A DNA stretch of 55,807 bases from a virus. Below are positions 36,035-43,156 of this stretch, piece by piece. The stretch's first letter is position 1, and the number at the start of each line of letters is the position of its first letter. Where the stretch lies: positions 1 through 55,807 of IMG/VR virus record IMGVR_UViG_3300017963_000313. One strand, written 5' to 3'. Under the pieces are notes generated by a model. That model was not told the origin of the DNA. It saw nothing but the letters and a program-made list of their open reading frames with translations, and did not search any database. The position numbers were made by a program, and so were the translations under genes.

Positions 36035-36270
36035 TAGCTGGGCGTATCTCCACTATAGTAACGTGGGTCATCAAATCTGTCTTCCAGAGCAGTAGGATTA
36101 CCAGTTGTCCAAATATCGTCTAGAGTTGTGGTAGAAACATCTCCTGGACTATATGTGTCAAGCAAATAATCTTTTTGTCTACCCCCGGTGTTAACAGATA
36201 CAATACCGTGTGTCGCTGTCCCACTAGGAGTACCGCTGGAATTAAAAATATCCAAAGGATATGTTGCCAT
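36034..36270 (-). CDS. Adaptor-domain-only paralog (78 aa)
   Basis: 78 residues, AAAGGTAAA upstream. It corresponds to the adaptor domain alone: LDIFNSSGTPSGTATHG at the start and TTGNPTALEDRFDDPRYY near the end, directly comparable to residues 4-75 of the two LamG paralogs. The middle differs (VNTGGRQKDYLLDTYSPGDV). It either is a minimal version that plugs sites on the virion or is what remains after loss of a LamG domain. Confidence 0.75.
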   Translation of the reverse strand: MATYPLDIFNSSGTPSGTATHGIVSVNTGGRQKDYLLDTYSPGDVSTTTLDDIWTTGNPTALEDRFDDPRYYSGDTPS

Positions 36271-36285
36271 TGTTATTTACCTTTC

Positions 36286-36873
36286 TTAATGCCTGTGTGT
36301 ATGGTGTCCAAATCCATGGCCATGGCTAAAACTATCTGGATAAATAGAAGTATTACCAAAGTTTGTACTATGACCACGACCTGTAGGCAGACTTTGTGGG
36401 TCAAAATTATTACCAATAAACGGACTCAAAATTGCCTTGACAACACGTGTATCTCCAAACTGATGTTGGGTTTTTAGTGTTTCATATGCGGCACAGGGGC
36501 CAGATTCTAACAGTTCTTTAAAACCGTCTATATGTTTAAGTGTTCGTAATACAGCAGCACCACATCTAGCTTCTACGCCCGCCACCAATGCTTTAGTTCT
36601 AAAAGTACTCCAATCTGCTGTGCAGGCCGCTTTTAGTACTGTCAAATTAGTGTATGCAGGGTCTAATGTACTACTTACCGTTGGGTCTGGAGAAATATTA
36701 GGAACATCGATATTAATAGTATATGTGGTTGTTAAGTTAACTTCCTGCTGTACAAAGTGGGCGGAAACAACCAGTATTTGTTGTAGTCTTTTATCTGTAT
36801 ATGAATAATTATCCGAGTCTGTATCATTAATTAGAACACGGAGCATTGTTACCATTGTTTTATTCCACGCCAT
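36286..36873 (-). CDS. Head-tail connector-like protein with His-rich tail
   Basis: 195 residues, AAGG upstream. The first 150 residues are helical with a single beta insertion, similar in size and plan to the adaptor proteins that sit under the portal: MLRVLINDTDSDNYSYTDKRL QQIL at the start is characteristic of the HK97 gp6-like connector group, with LTVLKAACTADWSTFRTKAL later. The C-terminus is rich in His and Gly (HGHGFGHHTHRH), which may bind metal. It marks the start of the connector region. Confidence 0.65.
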   Translation of the reverse strand: MAWNKTMVTMLRVLINDTDSDNYSYTDKRLQQILVVSAHFVQQEVNLTTTYTINIDVPNISPDPTVSSTLDPAYTNLTVLKAACTADWSTFRTKALVAGVEARCGAAVLRTLKHIDGFKELLESGPCAAYETLKTQHQFGDTRVVKAILSPFIGNNFDPQSLPTGRGHSTNFGNTSIYPDSFSHGHGFGHHTHRH

Positions 36874-36884
36874 ACTACTAAACC

Positions 36885-37208
36885 TTAAATTAAATTACAA
36901 TGTACTGGTAATGTGCCTGTGTCCGAATACCACTCATGAGTACCCGTAGTTTCCACTTTTACTTGGTATTTCCAATCTCCTTCCACATCTAATAGTCCAC
37001 TGGGAATGATATATGATACCTTACCGTCTGAACCATCTGTATGCAAAGAGCCAACGCCAGTAGCGGTGGTAAAATCGGGCTTACAGAAAATAAACGTCCA
37101 AGTATCGAAACCACTGGCTGTAGAGACATTAACGGGAACACCGTCGTCTAATACCGTGATGACAAGCTTGGTTCCAATATCTCCTACATGTAGTTCTTCT
37201 GCTGCCAT
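36885..37208 (-). CDS. Ig-like fold structural protein (BppU N-terminal-like)
   Basis: 107 residues, one beta-sandwich: HVGDIGTKLVITVLDDGVPV, DTWTFIFCKPDF, GKVSYIIPSGLLDVEGDWKY. The order matches the N-terminal Ig-like domain of phage baseplate upper proteins and small virion decoration domains. TAATG overlap with the gene before it. It probably decorates the virion or anchors fibres. A tail role is less likely given the neighbouring capsid and connector genes. Confidence 0.65.
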   Translation of the reverse strand: MAAEELHVGDIGTKLVITVLDDGVPVNVSTASGFDTWTFIFCKPDFTTATGVGSLHTDGSDGKVSYIIPSGLLDVEGDWKYQVKVETTGTHEWYSDTGTLPVHCNLI

Positions 37209-37405
37209 TATAATATTCTCGTGTGGTTAACTTGTCGTTCTATTGTGCGAGAGTGTGTAACCATTTGCTCAATATCCAATTGGTGGGTTACACATTGTTC
37301 TATAGTGCGTGTATCGGTAACTATTACCACCGGGAGGGTAGCGGCGCTACACGAAGCTAGCCTCAAAAAGTCTGCACTAAAATCACAGTTAAAATCTTGA
37401 GACAT
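37208..37405 (-). CDS. Small decapeptide-repeat protein (65 aa)
   Basis: 65 residues with GGGTGA upstream. After 30 residues with three cysteines (NCDFSADFLRLASCS), residues 32-65 are built of 10-residue units: TRTIEQCVTH, QLDIEQMVTH, SRTIERQVNH, then a cut-off TRIL. It is the first gene after the major capsid terminator and a promoter-like box. The unit suggests a coil or beta-spiral with one His per turn. The C-terminal unit is incomplete. Function unknown. Confidence 0.65.
   Translation of the reverse strand: MSQDFNCDFSADFLRLASCSAATLPVVIVTDTRTIEQCVTHQLDIEQMVTHSRTIERQVNHTRIL
37211..37312 (-). repeat. 30-bp / 10-residue repeats in the 65-aa gene
   Basis: Three full units and a partial one with the pattern x-x-x-I-E-x-x-V-x-H. 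Ile, Glu, Val and His recur at constant spacing. Confidence 0.75.
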
Positions 37406-37438
37406 ATATTCACCCTATAATATAACAACTTCTAAACA

Positions 37439-37447
37439 ATAATACAC
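37439..37447 (-). promoter_or_regulatory. GTGTATTAT box after the capsid gene terminator
   Basis: Minus-strand GGTGTATTATTGTTTAG, a one-base variant of the GTGTATAAT boxes elsewhere. It lies between the capsid terminator and the 65-residue gene, exactly where restart of transcription is needed for the connector/fibre genes. Confidence 0.35.
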
Positions 37448-37494
37448 CTATCAGAAGTTTTGATAAATGTTCTAAATGACAACTTTTATAAACA

Positions 37495-37527
37495 TAAAAA
37501 AACTGGCCGAGTTTTCACCCGACCAGT
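37495..37527 (-). terminator. Intrinsic terminator of the major capsid gene
   Basis: On the minus strand ACTGGTCG pairs with CGGCCAGT (8 pairs, one G-U) around a 10-base loop and is followed by seven T. It begins about 20 bases after the capsid stop codon. Confidence 0.9.
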
Positions 37528-37549
37528 CTTTATTAGTCAGTAAGTAAAC

Positions 37550-38566
37550 TTACATGCTCATCAAGATAACTCGACGATTGTCAAGAGCGGCAAAGCCATG
37601 CTCGGCCCAACCGTAGACACCGGCTCGTCTCTGACGATGAAGGGTATCATCCTCGAAGATTTGCACCTGCTCACGGATTGGCATCACAAAGCTGTCATTC
37701 TTGCTCAAGTCAAGACCAACCAAGATTTCTACGTCACCAGTCGGTACACTAGCAGCCAACTCGTTCTCATAGAACAATTGATATTCTTGACCTTCACCAA
37801 GCTCATCAATATCGTGCAAGTTCACGCCAAAGATGTTGCTAATAGCATTATCTTCGCGGGACACGAAAATCTGACGACGAGTGATTTCGTCAACTTGGTC
37901 AACATTCCAGTTACGAATATCTTCCATGCCTTCTGGGCTCAGATAGATATCAGTAAGTTTACCGCGATTATTGGAAGTGGAGTTACCACCACCATTACGT
38001 CGCATAACGGTCTTACCAAGGCTAACAAGGCGCTTAGTAAACTGACCTTGGGAAGCGTCACTATCAAGGACGACAATGTTACGGTCAACGCCTGCGGCGA
38101 GCAAGGTGTGCCAACCATCGTCATTAGTCTTCTTGACAAACTGACCTTCCATAACTTCAAGGGCACGACTAACTACATCCCAACGCGCATCACGAGCATA
38201 CTTAAGGTTCCAGTCAATAGCTGCACCGATATCGTATGTTGGGACTTGCACATAGTCACCTTCCACATGTCGCTGCGGAATGTAACCATGATTAGGAATA
38301 GTGAATGCCACAAAGTCTTTTTCAGTTCCCGGCGCAAGGAAGTCTAGCGGGAATTCCGAAGTACTATTCGAGTCCAACTGAATGGGCTCAAAAATACCAT
38401 CGAGAATATCACCATTAAGAATACCTTTACGCAACGGCAACTCAAGAGCCTTCGCAATTTCATGCGTGTTGTTCAAAGACTCTTCTTTATTCATAGAACC
38501 AGAAGCACGCAACACATCGTTAAGCATCTTTTGTTCTTCTGGTGTGAAGATTTCTCTATCAGCCAT
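37550..38566 (-). CDS. Major capsid protein (HK97-like fold)
   Basis: 338 residues with CAGGAGATACG upstream. Follows protease/scaffold and decoration genes and has its own strong terminator. Features consistent with HK97-fold capsids: an N-terminal helix that may be removed by the protease (residues 1-60), a long helix WNLKYARDARWDVVSRALEVME (about 119-140) like the spine helix, LTDIYLSPEGMEDIRNWNVD (about 205-224) as in the A-domain, and a C-terminal strand set ending RAGVYGWAEHGFAALDNRRV. It would form the icosahedral shell. Confidence 0.88.
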   Translation of the reverse strand: MADREIFTPEEQKMLNDVLRASGSMNKEESLNNTHEIAKALELPLRKGILNGDILDGIFEPIQLDSNSTSEFPLDFLAPGTEKDFVAFTIPNHGYIPQRHVEGDYVQVPTYDIGAAIDWNLKYARDARWDVVSRALEVMEGQFVKKTNDDGWHTLLAAGVDRNIVVLDSDASQGQFTKRLVSLGKTVMRRNGGGNSTSNNRGKLTDIYLSPEGMEDIRNWNVDQVDEITRRQIFVSREDNAISNIFGVNLHDIDELGEGQEYQLFYENELAASVPTGDVEILVGLDLSKNDSFVMPIREQVQIFEDDTLHRQRRAGVYGWAEHGFAALDNRRVILMSM

Positions 38567-38584
38567 TATTTGCGTATCTCCTGT

Positions 38585-39034
38585 TTAAGCTATATCTACA
38601 TCAACGGCAGCATAACCGTCTGAATCAACAATACTTCTCCAGTAACCAACTGTGCGTTCAGCAGGAAGAGTTACTGTAAGAGTACCATCGCCAGTATTGA
38701 AACCAACACCAGAACCGACAATGGGAACTTCCCCACTACCAATCGAGTTAGTCACAACTCTACCGCGAGATAGAACCGTTACCTTACCACCAATTTGAGT
38801 TTCATCTTTGTGCTGATTCAAATGCTGGCGAGTCAGGTCGAGATTAACAACGTCGTTAAGCAGGATACCAGCACAGTTACCAGCGCCAGTTCCGACAACA
38901 TTGCCAGAATCGTCCAGAGCAACACCTGAACCAGAACTTACATGAACAACAGCAATACCACGAGTAGCAGTTTGATTCATAAAATAGCTAATCTCAGTAC
39001 CGTCTGTATATTTTCTATCTGGTTTAAGAGCCAT
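38585..39034 (-). CDS. Capsid decoration-type protein
   Basis: 149 residues, GAAGGAGATAATT upstream. Beta-rich (TRGIAVVHVSSGSGVALDDSG, GKVTVLSRGRVVTNSIGSGEVP, TLTVTLPAERTVGYWRSIVD). Position between the protease/scaffold gene and the major capsid gene is the standard location of a head decoration protein, and the small beta-barrel plan fits the lambda gpD/DUF2190 type. It should stabilise the mature shell. Confidence 0.72.
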   Translation of the reverse strand: MALKPDRKYTDGTEISYFMNQTATRGIAVVHVSSGSGVALDDSGNVVGTGAGNCAGILLNDVVNLDLTRQHLNQHKDETQIGGKVTVLSRGRVVTNSIGSGEVPIVGSGVGFNTGDGTLTVTLPAERTVGYWRSIVDSDGYAAVDVDIA

Positions 39035-39036
39035 AT

Positions 39037-39735
39037 TTAATTATCTCCTTCTTCGCCAGAATTTTTACCACGTTTCTTCTTACGAGCTTCAAGAGCCTTA
39101 GCAATTGTATCTCGTATACTAGCTTCAGCGGTTTCAGTATCAGAATTGACATCAACATCTTCTTCAGTTGCCTCGGCCTCTTCCAAACTTTCATCGCTAG
39201 CGTTTGCGTCATCAACTTCCTCATCTTGTTCATCTTCGGAAGTTTCACTACCCTCAGTGCTTTCAACATCGGTATCAGCATTGCCTTGAGTAATCTTGGC
39301 AGCTTCAATAAGGTCTTCAGCAAGAGCACTAAACTGGTCTTCATCAAGATTAGAGAATTTTTCCACCTTGGCTTCAGCGGTTTCCTTATCAATCTGACCA
39401 TCTACTAGAGTAGAGATACGATTGGCTCGGACACGCGAAGCTTCAGCTTCAGCGACTTTAGCTTCTGCCTCTGCCTTACTCTCAGTTAGTTCGTCAACCT
39501 TGGTGGTCAACTCTTCAACCTGAGTATTAAGAGAAGCAATTGTACTATCATCTTCTTCTTTAACCTTATTGGCAGCTTCTACTTGAGACGCTAAATCAGA
39601 TATTTGAGTCTCATACTGGGCAATGTCTGCCTTAGCAAGCTTGTCGGTCAATGCAGCCAATTCAGCTTTCATTTCACGAACTTCTGCTTTGGCATCATCC
39701 AGTTGAGTTTTCAAAAGTTCATTTTCTGAACTCAT
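39037..39735 (-). CDS. Nested scaffold protein (in-frame internal start)
   Basis: An in-frame ATG at 39735 has GGAGAAG nine to twelve bases upstream and begins exactly where the coiled-coil scaffold starts (MSSENELLKTQLDDAK). It would make a 232-residue scaffold without the protease, as with the lambda C/Nu3 pair. The better ribosome site at this internal start than at the full-length start supports excess free scaffold. Confidence 0.62.
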   Translation of the reverse strand: MSSENELLKTQLDDAKAEVREMKAELAALTDKLAKADIAQYETQISDLASQVEAANKVKEEDDSTIASLNTQVEELTTKVDELTESKAEAEAKVAEAEASRVRANRISTLVDGQIDKETAEAKVEKFSNLDEDQFSALAEDLIEAAKITQGNADTDVESTEGSETSEDEQDEEVDDANASDESLEEAEATEEDVDVNSDTETAEASIRDTIAKALEARKKKRGKNSGEEGDN

Positions 39736-40650
39736 ATCGTCTTCTCCAATCAAGTTATGATTATTATTTTCAGCCCTAGTCCACCACAAATTATCATTAG
39801 CATATGAATTAGTGATAGAATTACCTGGGCTATACGACATAGATACACCATTATTTCTAATAAACGGATTTTCTTGAATAGCAGAGGCAAAATCAAAATT
39901 TACTGAAGCCTTACTAAAAATAATACTCTCAGGATTGGCTGGCCTGTCTACATAGCCTTTCCCAGAGAAGGTAATATCTTTTAGAAAACGACCTACTTTG
40001 TAGTCTTGATATTCACCTGTGCCGCCATAAGCACACAAATGCTTAGTTAGAAATGCGCTGTCTTCATTGCGCGGAACAACAAACGAACTGCCATCCGACG
40101 CAACAACAGCATAGTTAAAACCAGAAAATAAACATTCCATAGAAACGTATTTTTCCCCGGCTTCAATTTTTTCAATCAGATTATTAGTACGCTCAATTAA
40201 TTTTTCATCTTCCCAATTTGTATATATAACTGCCGAATTACACAAATGATATACATTTGGTAAGTCCGACGCGATTGTATTGTCTGGAATAATATTTCCA
40301 TCAACATCCATTGCCCATGTTTCTTGCATGTGTCCAACAATTTCATGCTCATCATGCTCTAGATTAGTAGGCTTATTACCAGGAGTATTTCTGGCAGCCC
40401 AAACCTCTGAGGCTCCAAACACATCATCATTCTTATTCCAGTTGGTTGTAACCAGAATAGAATTAGTTGGATACAGGTCAGAAAATGTAGAAGCCCTAGC
40501 TAACATCTCTGGTGTGAATAGAGACGCACAAGTGCTTTCATTTGTGGACCAAGATGTAAGAGGCGCTGCGTATGCAATAGAAGCATTGGCTTTAATAACT
40601 TCTGTTAAACCGGCTTCGGCCTCTGCTTTATAGACTGGAATATCTTTCAT
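39037..40650 (-). CDS. Prohead protease fused to scaffold
   Basis: 537 residues. Residues 1-290 are a capsid maturation protease of the herpesvirus/S78 type: NLEHDEHEIVGHM (97-109) supplies candidate catalytic His (H99, H102 or H107), and GEKYVSMECLF (165-175) supplies the Ser (S170) in the usual strand context. Residues 306-537 are a highly charged coiled coil with Ala, Glu and Lys heptads and a basic C-terminus, typical of scaffold. The fusion cleaves itself, scaffold and capsid N-termini. No clear Shine-Dalgarno before the ATG, unlike most genes here. An internal start for scaffold alone is annotated separately. Confidence 0.85.
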   Translation of the reverse strand: MKDIPVYKAEAEAGLTEVIKANASIAYAAPLTSWSTNESTCASLFTPEMLARASTFSDLYPTNSILVTTNWNKNDDVFGASEVWAARNTPGNKPTNLEHDEHEIVGHMQETWAMDVDGNIIPDNTIASDLPNVYHLCNSAVIYTNWEDEKLIERTNNLIEKIEAGEKYVSMECLFSGFNYAVVASDGSSFVVPRNEDSAFLTKHLCAYGGTGEYQDYKVGRFLKDITFSGKGYVDRPANPESIIFSKASVNFDFASAIQENPFIRNNGVSMSYSPGNSITNSYANDNLWWTRAENNNHNLIGEDDMSSENELLKTQLDDAKAEVREMKAELAALTDKLAKADIAQYETQISDLASQVEAANKVKEEDDSTIASLNTQVEELTTKVDELTESKAEAEAKVAEAEASRVRANRISTLVDGQIDKETAEAKVEKFSNLDEDQFSALAEDLIEAAKITQGNADTDVESTEGSETSEDEQDEEVDDANASDESLEEAEATEEDVDVNSDTETAEASIRDTIAKALEARKKKRGKNSGEEGDN

Positions 40651-40669
40651 AATAGGATATTACACCACT

Positions 40670-40948
40670 TTAGTTACGAGTCTTAAAAAGTGCCTTAGCA
40701 ATGAGTTCTGTAGATGGCTTATTCTGAGGTGTTCGGGAAACTTCCACTTTTTCCGAAGCGGAAACCCTAGTCACCACGCTCATCTCTTCCTCATCGTCCG
40801 TTTCTACTGTAGTAACATCTACATGAAACTTATCCTCTTCAAAAAAGTCTTTAAAGAACATGGCCGCAGTCACATTATCTACTGCCTTACCATCCATAGT
40901 CACCTTAAGAGACTTCTCTTTGGTATCTAGTTCAGCTACAATCTTCAT
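40670..40948 (-). CDS. Small acidic protein between portal and protease
   Basis: 92 residues, AAAGGAGATATAG upstream. The N-terminus forms a beta hairpin (IVAELDTKEKSLKVTMDGKAV) and the middle is very acidic (VETDDEEEM), with a helical C-terminus (STELIAKALFKTRN). Overlaps the portal gene by 17 bases. A minor head assembly factor is plausible. Confidence 0.62.
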   Translation of the reverse strand: MKIVAELDTKEKSLKVTMDGKAVDNVTAAMFFKDFFEEDKFHVDVTTVETDDEEEMSVVTRVSASEKVEVSRTPQNKPSTELIAKALFKTRN

Positions 40949-43094
40949 CTATATCTCCTTTATAAGCAGCATATACAGCAGCTTGAATTCTATGCATTTC
41001 ATCGATAGTGAGTTTTCTATCTAGATTACTGGATATGTAATTAGCCCACTCTTTGCGGGTTTGTTTAATCTCTGTGGGAACCCCACCCTTGGATACGGCT
41101 GCTAAAACAGTATCCTCATCAACAATTTGATTGGGGTTTAACTGACACAAGACTCCAAACTTAATGTTTTCGGCCTGTGTTTGTTCGTCGGAACTAAGAG
41201 ACCGCATATTCTTCTTATTGAAGGTCTCTAGGATAACTGGATTTAAGTATTCTGCCAGTGCGGTTTGAGCAGCATTAGCCCACACTTCAACAACAGCTTT
41301 GCTCTTGGGCTTAAATGTTTTCTCTTTGCGTTTGGTGGAATCCTTAACATTTTTAGGTCTTCCGGGTTGCCCCTTCTTATTAGATGCGGGCGGCTTACCA
41401 CCAGCCTGCCTCATTTCAAGACCGGCCTTCTCGCCCTTCTTAGGCTCTGGTAAATCCAATCCAACTTGGAAGGGGGTAACAACACCACTTTGCAACGCAA
41501 TCTTCTTAAGAGATAGTTCAAAGTCGGCATCATGATATGGACCGGCCTTCTTAGTCATACGTCCAGCGTCACGCTCACGTTGCTCCCGATTAGTGCGAAT
41601 ACGCTCAAGTTCAGGATTATGACCAAAGTGGTAATTGAGTAGCTCATCACTGATAACACCACGGTCTGCAAGGTCAATAGCCAACTTAAGCTGACTCTGA
41701 ACATCTCCCAGATTGGCATGCTCGAACTCTACGGTAGCCGGGAATCTAAAGCCCATGGCCTTCTGCACAGCCTTAATTTCCTGATTCCAGAATCGCGTAA
41801 GTGCTTCCCGCCCATACTCCAACCGTTGTATAAGAGTTTGTAGAGATACAAAGTTATTAGTAGTACCCGTAGCTCCACCAGTACCCGTTAGAGTAGGAGG
41901 AATACCAAGACCAGCATACATAGCATTAAGTGTAGGTATATACTTTTCCTCACCTAAAAACTGGTGAACAGAAGTCTTACTTTCAAGCATCTCAATATCT
42001 GGACCCCACACGATATCCATGGTTCCAGCCCCAACATGATTTTCTAGGATATCTGCTAGGCGAGATGCGGCGGCGGCGGTAGGAACTACTTTATGCTCCA
42101 AGTTACCAATCTTGAAGATACGGATATTAGAAATAGCACCGTCTAGAGCAGCGGTATCTGCAAGTTGGAGTTTTTCAAATAACTTGACACTCTTTAGAAT
42201 AGAATGAATCATGGGGAGAGCCCATGTTTGCCAGTCATCTTTTTTATAGTGGTATACAAAGGTCTTATCGGGGTCCAACAGAACAGGTGTGCCCTTCTTG
42301 GCGCTTTCTTTAAGTTCTGCTGGTAGCTGTTCTACAATCTTGTGGTCGGCAGATGTTTTAGGGGCGCTAATAAGTCTGCGGACATTACTAGGAATCCTGA
42401 TAGCGTAGAGAGGTTTGCCCACAAAAGAAGCCAGGGGGCCTCCCACGATATGAACCATAGTAGGATTATGAAAGACATATTGCCATGGTATCTCGTTAGG
42501 TTCTACATTAGGCTGCTCAATTTTCATATCCGGCTTAGCAATGGACTTCATACGGTCTTGCTGATTAGCACCGGGAACTTTTGCGGTCTTTCTACGGACA
42601 ACAACATTGCCGTGTCTATAGAATAAGTTCATAAATCTTTCTGAGCGTTCTTTTCCGCTAACCTTGTCAAACCACGTTCGGAAAAACTTTTCCACTCTTT
42701 TGTTAGGGTGAGATAAACGAATTCCTTGGCAGGCGAAATCTCCCATTAGGTCAATAACATTGCGAATCAAACCTACACTTTTATAGGCGTGGTCACACTG
42801 AATAATGCTATCCATGGCGCTGGTAGGTAGCGCCTCACATGGGCGATGATAGTCATAGTCTCGCCGTGTAAGTCCGGGTCGGCCTGATACGTTAGTATCT
42901 AGATTAGAGTAATCGTGAAAAAAACTGGCCGAACTTCTCTGGACCCCAGAATATTCGTTAGTGGCTAAGCTAAGTTGCCTAAATGCTGTAGCCTTTTCAT
43001 CGTCTGAACCCCAGCTAACATACATCTCTTTGCCTTCATGAGCAGACTTAGTTAACATCTTACTTCTAGGATATTTATTAGACTTATGAGACAT
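40932..43094 (-). CDS. Portal protein
   Basis: 720 residues; AGG upstream and a promoter-like box 50 bases before the start. Forms the dodecameric DNA gate at one capsid vertex and docks the terminase. Portal features: RNVIDLMGDFACQGIRLSHP (about 110-130), FMNLFYRHGNVVVRR (about 155-170), PWQYVFHNPTMVHIVGG, IPTLNAMYAGLGIPPTLTG followed by FVSLQTLIQRLEYGREALTRFWNQEI (about 397-440, the long clip/stem helix context). The basic, Pro/Lys-rich C-terminal region (about 560-610) and a helical end may contact DNA. It follows the terminase in the standard order. Confidence 0.9.
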   Translation of the reverse strand: MSHKSNKYPRSKMLTKSAHEGKEMYVSWGSDDEKATAFRQLSLATNEYSGVQRSSASFFHDYSNLDTNVSGRPGLTRRDYDYHRPCEALPTSAMDSIIQCDHAYKSVGLIRNVIDLMGDFACQGIRLSHPNKRVEKFFRTWFDKVSGKERSERFMNLFYRHGNVVVRRKTAKVPGANQQDRMKSIAKPDMKIEQPNVEPNEIPWQYVFHNPTMVHIVGGPLASFVGKPLYAIRIPSNVRRLISAPKTSADHKIVEQLPAELKESAKKGTPVLLDPDKTFVYHYKKDDWQTWALPMIHSILKSVKLFEKLQLADTAALDGAISNIRIFKIGNLEHKVVPTAAAASRLADILENHVGAGTMDIVWGPDIEMLESKTSVHQFLGEEKYIPTLNAMYAGLGIPPTLTGTGGATGTTNNFVSLQTLIQRLEYGREALTRFWNQEIKAVQKAMGFRFPATVEFEHANLGDVQSQLKLAIDLADRGVISDELLNYHFGHNPELERIRTNREQRERDAGRMTKKAGPYHDADFELSLKKIALQSGVVTPFQVGLDLPEPKKGEKAGLEMRQAGGKPPASNKKGQPGRPKNVKDSTKRKEKTFKPKSKAVVEVWANAAQTALAEYLNPVILETFNKKNMRSLSSDEQTQAENIKFGVLCQLNPNQIVDEDTVLAAVSKGGVPTEIKQTRKEWANYISSNLDRKLTIDEMHRIQAAVYAAYKGDIDEDCS

Positions 43095-43142
43095 TTATGA
43101 ACCTAATAGAATTGTAATGCGATTGTTTATTCACTTAATAGT

Positions 43143-43151
43143 ATTATACAC
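43143..43151 (-). promoter_or_regulatory. GTGTATAAT box upstream of the portal gene
   Basis: Minus-strand TTTGTGTATAATACTATTAAG in the 62-base gap between terminase and portal. Identical in GTGTATAATA to the boxes at 28568 and 50731 and also followed by a TA-rich stretch. No good -35 is seen. Confidence 0.5.
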
Positions 43152-43156
43152 AAATT

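Noticed and set aside
37415-37425. TTATATTATA on the minus strand upstream of the 65-residue gene as a second promoter
   Set aside because: Too close to the start codon and no supporting -35; probably AT-rich leader.
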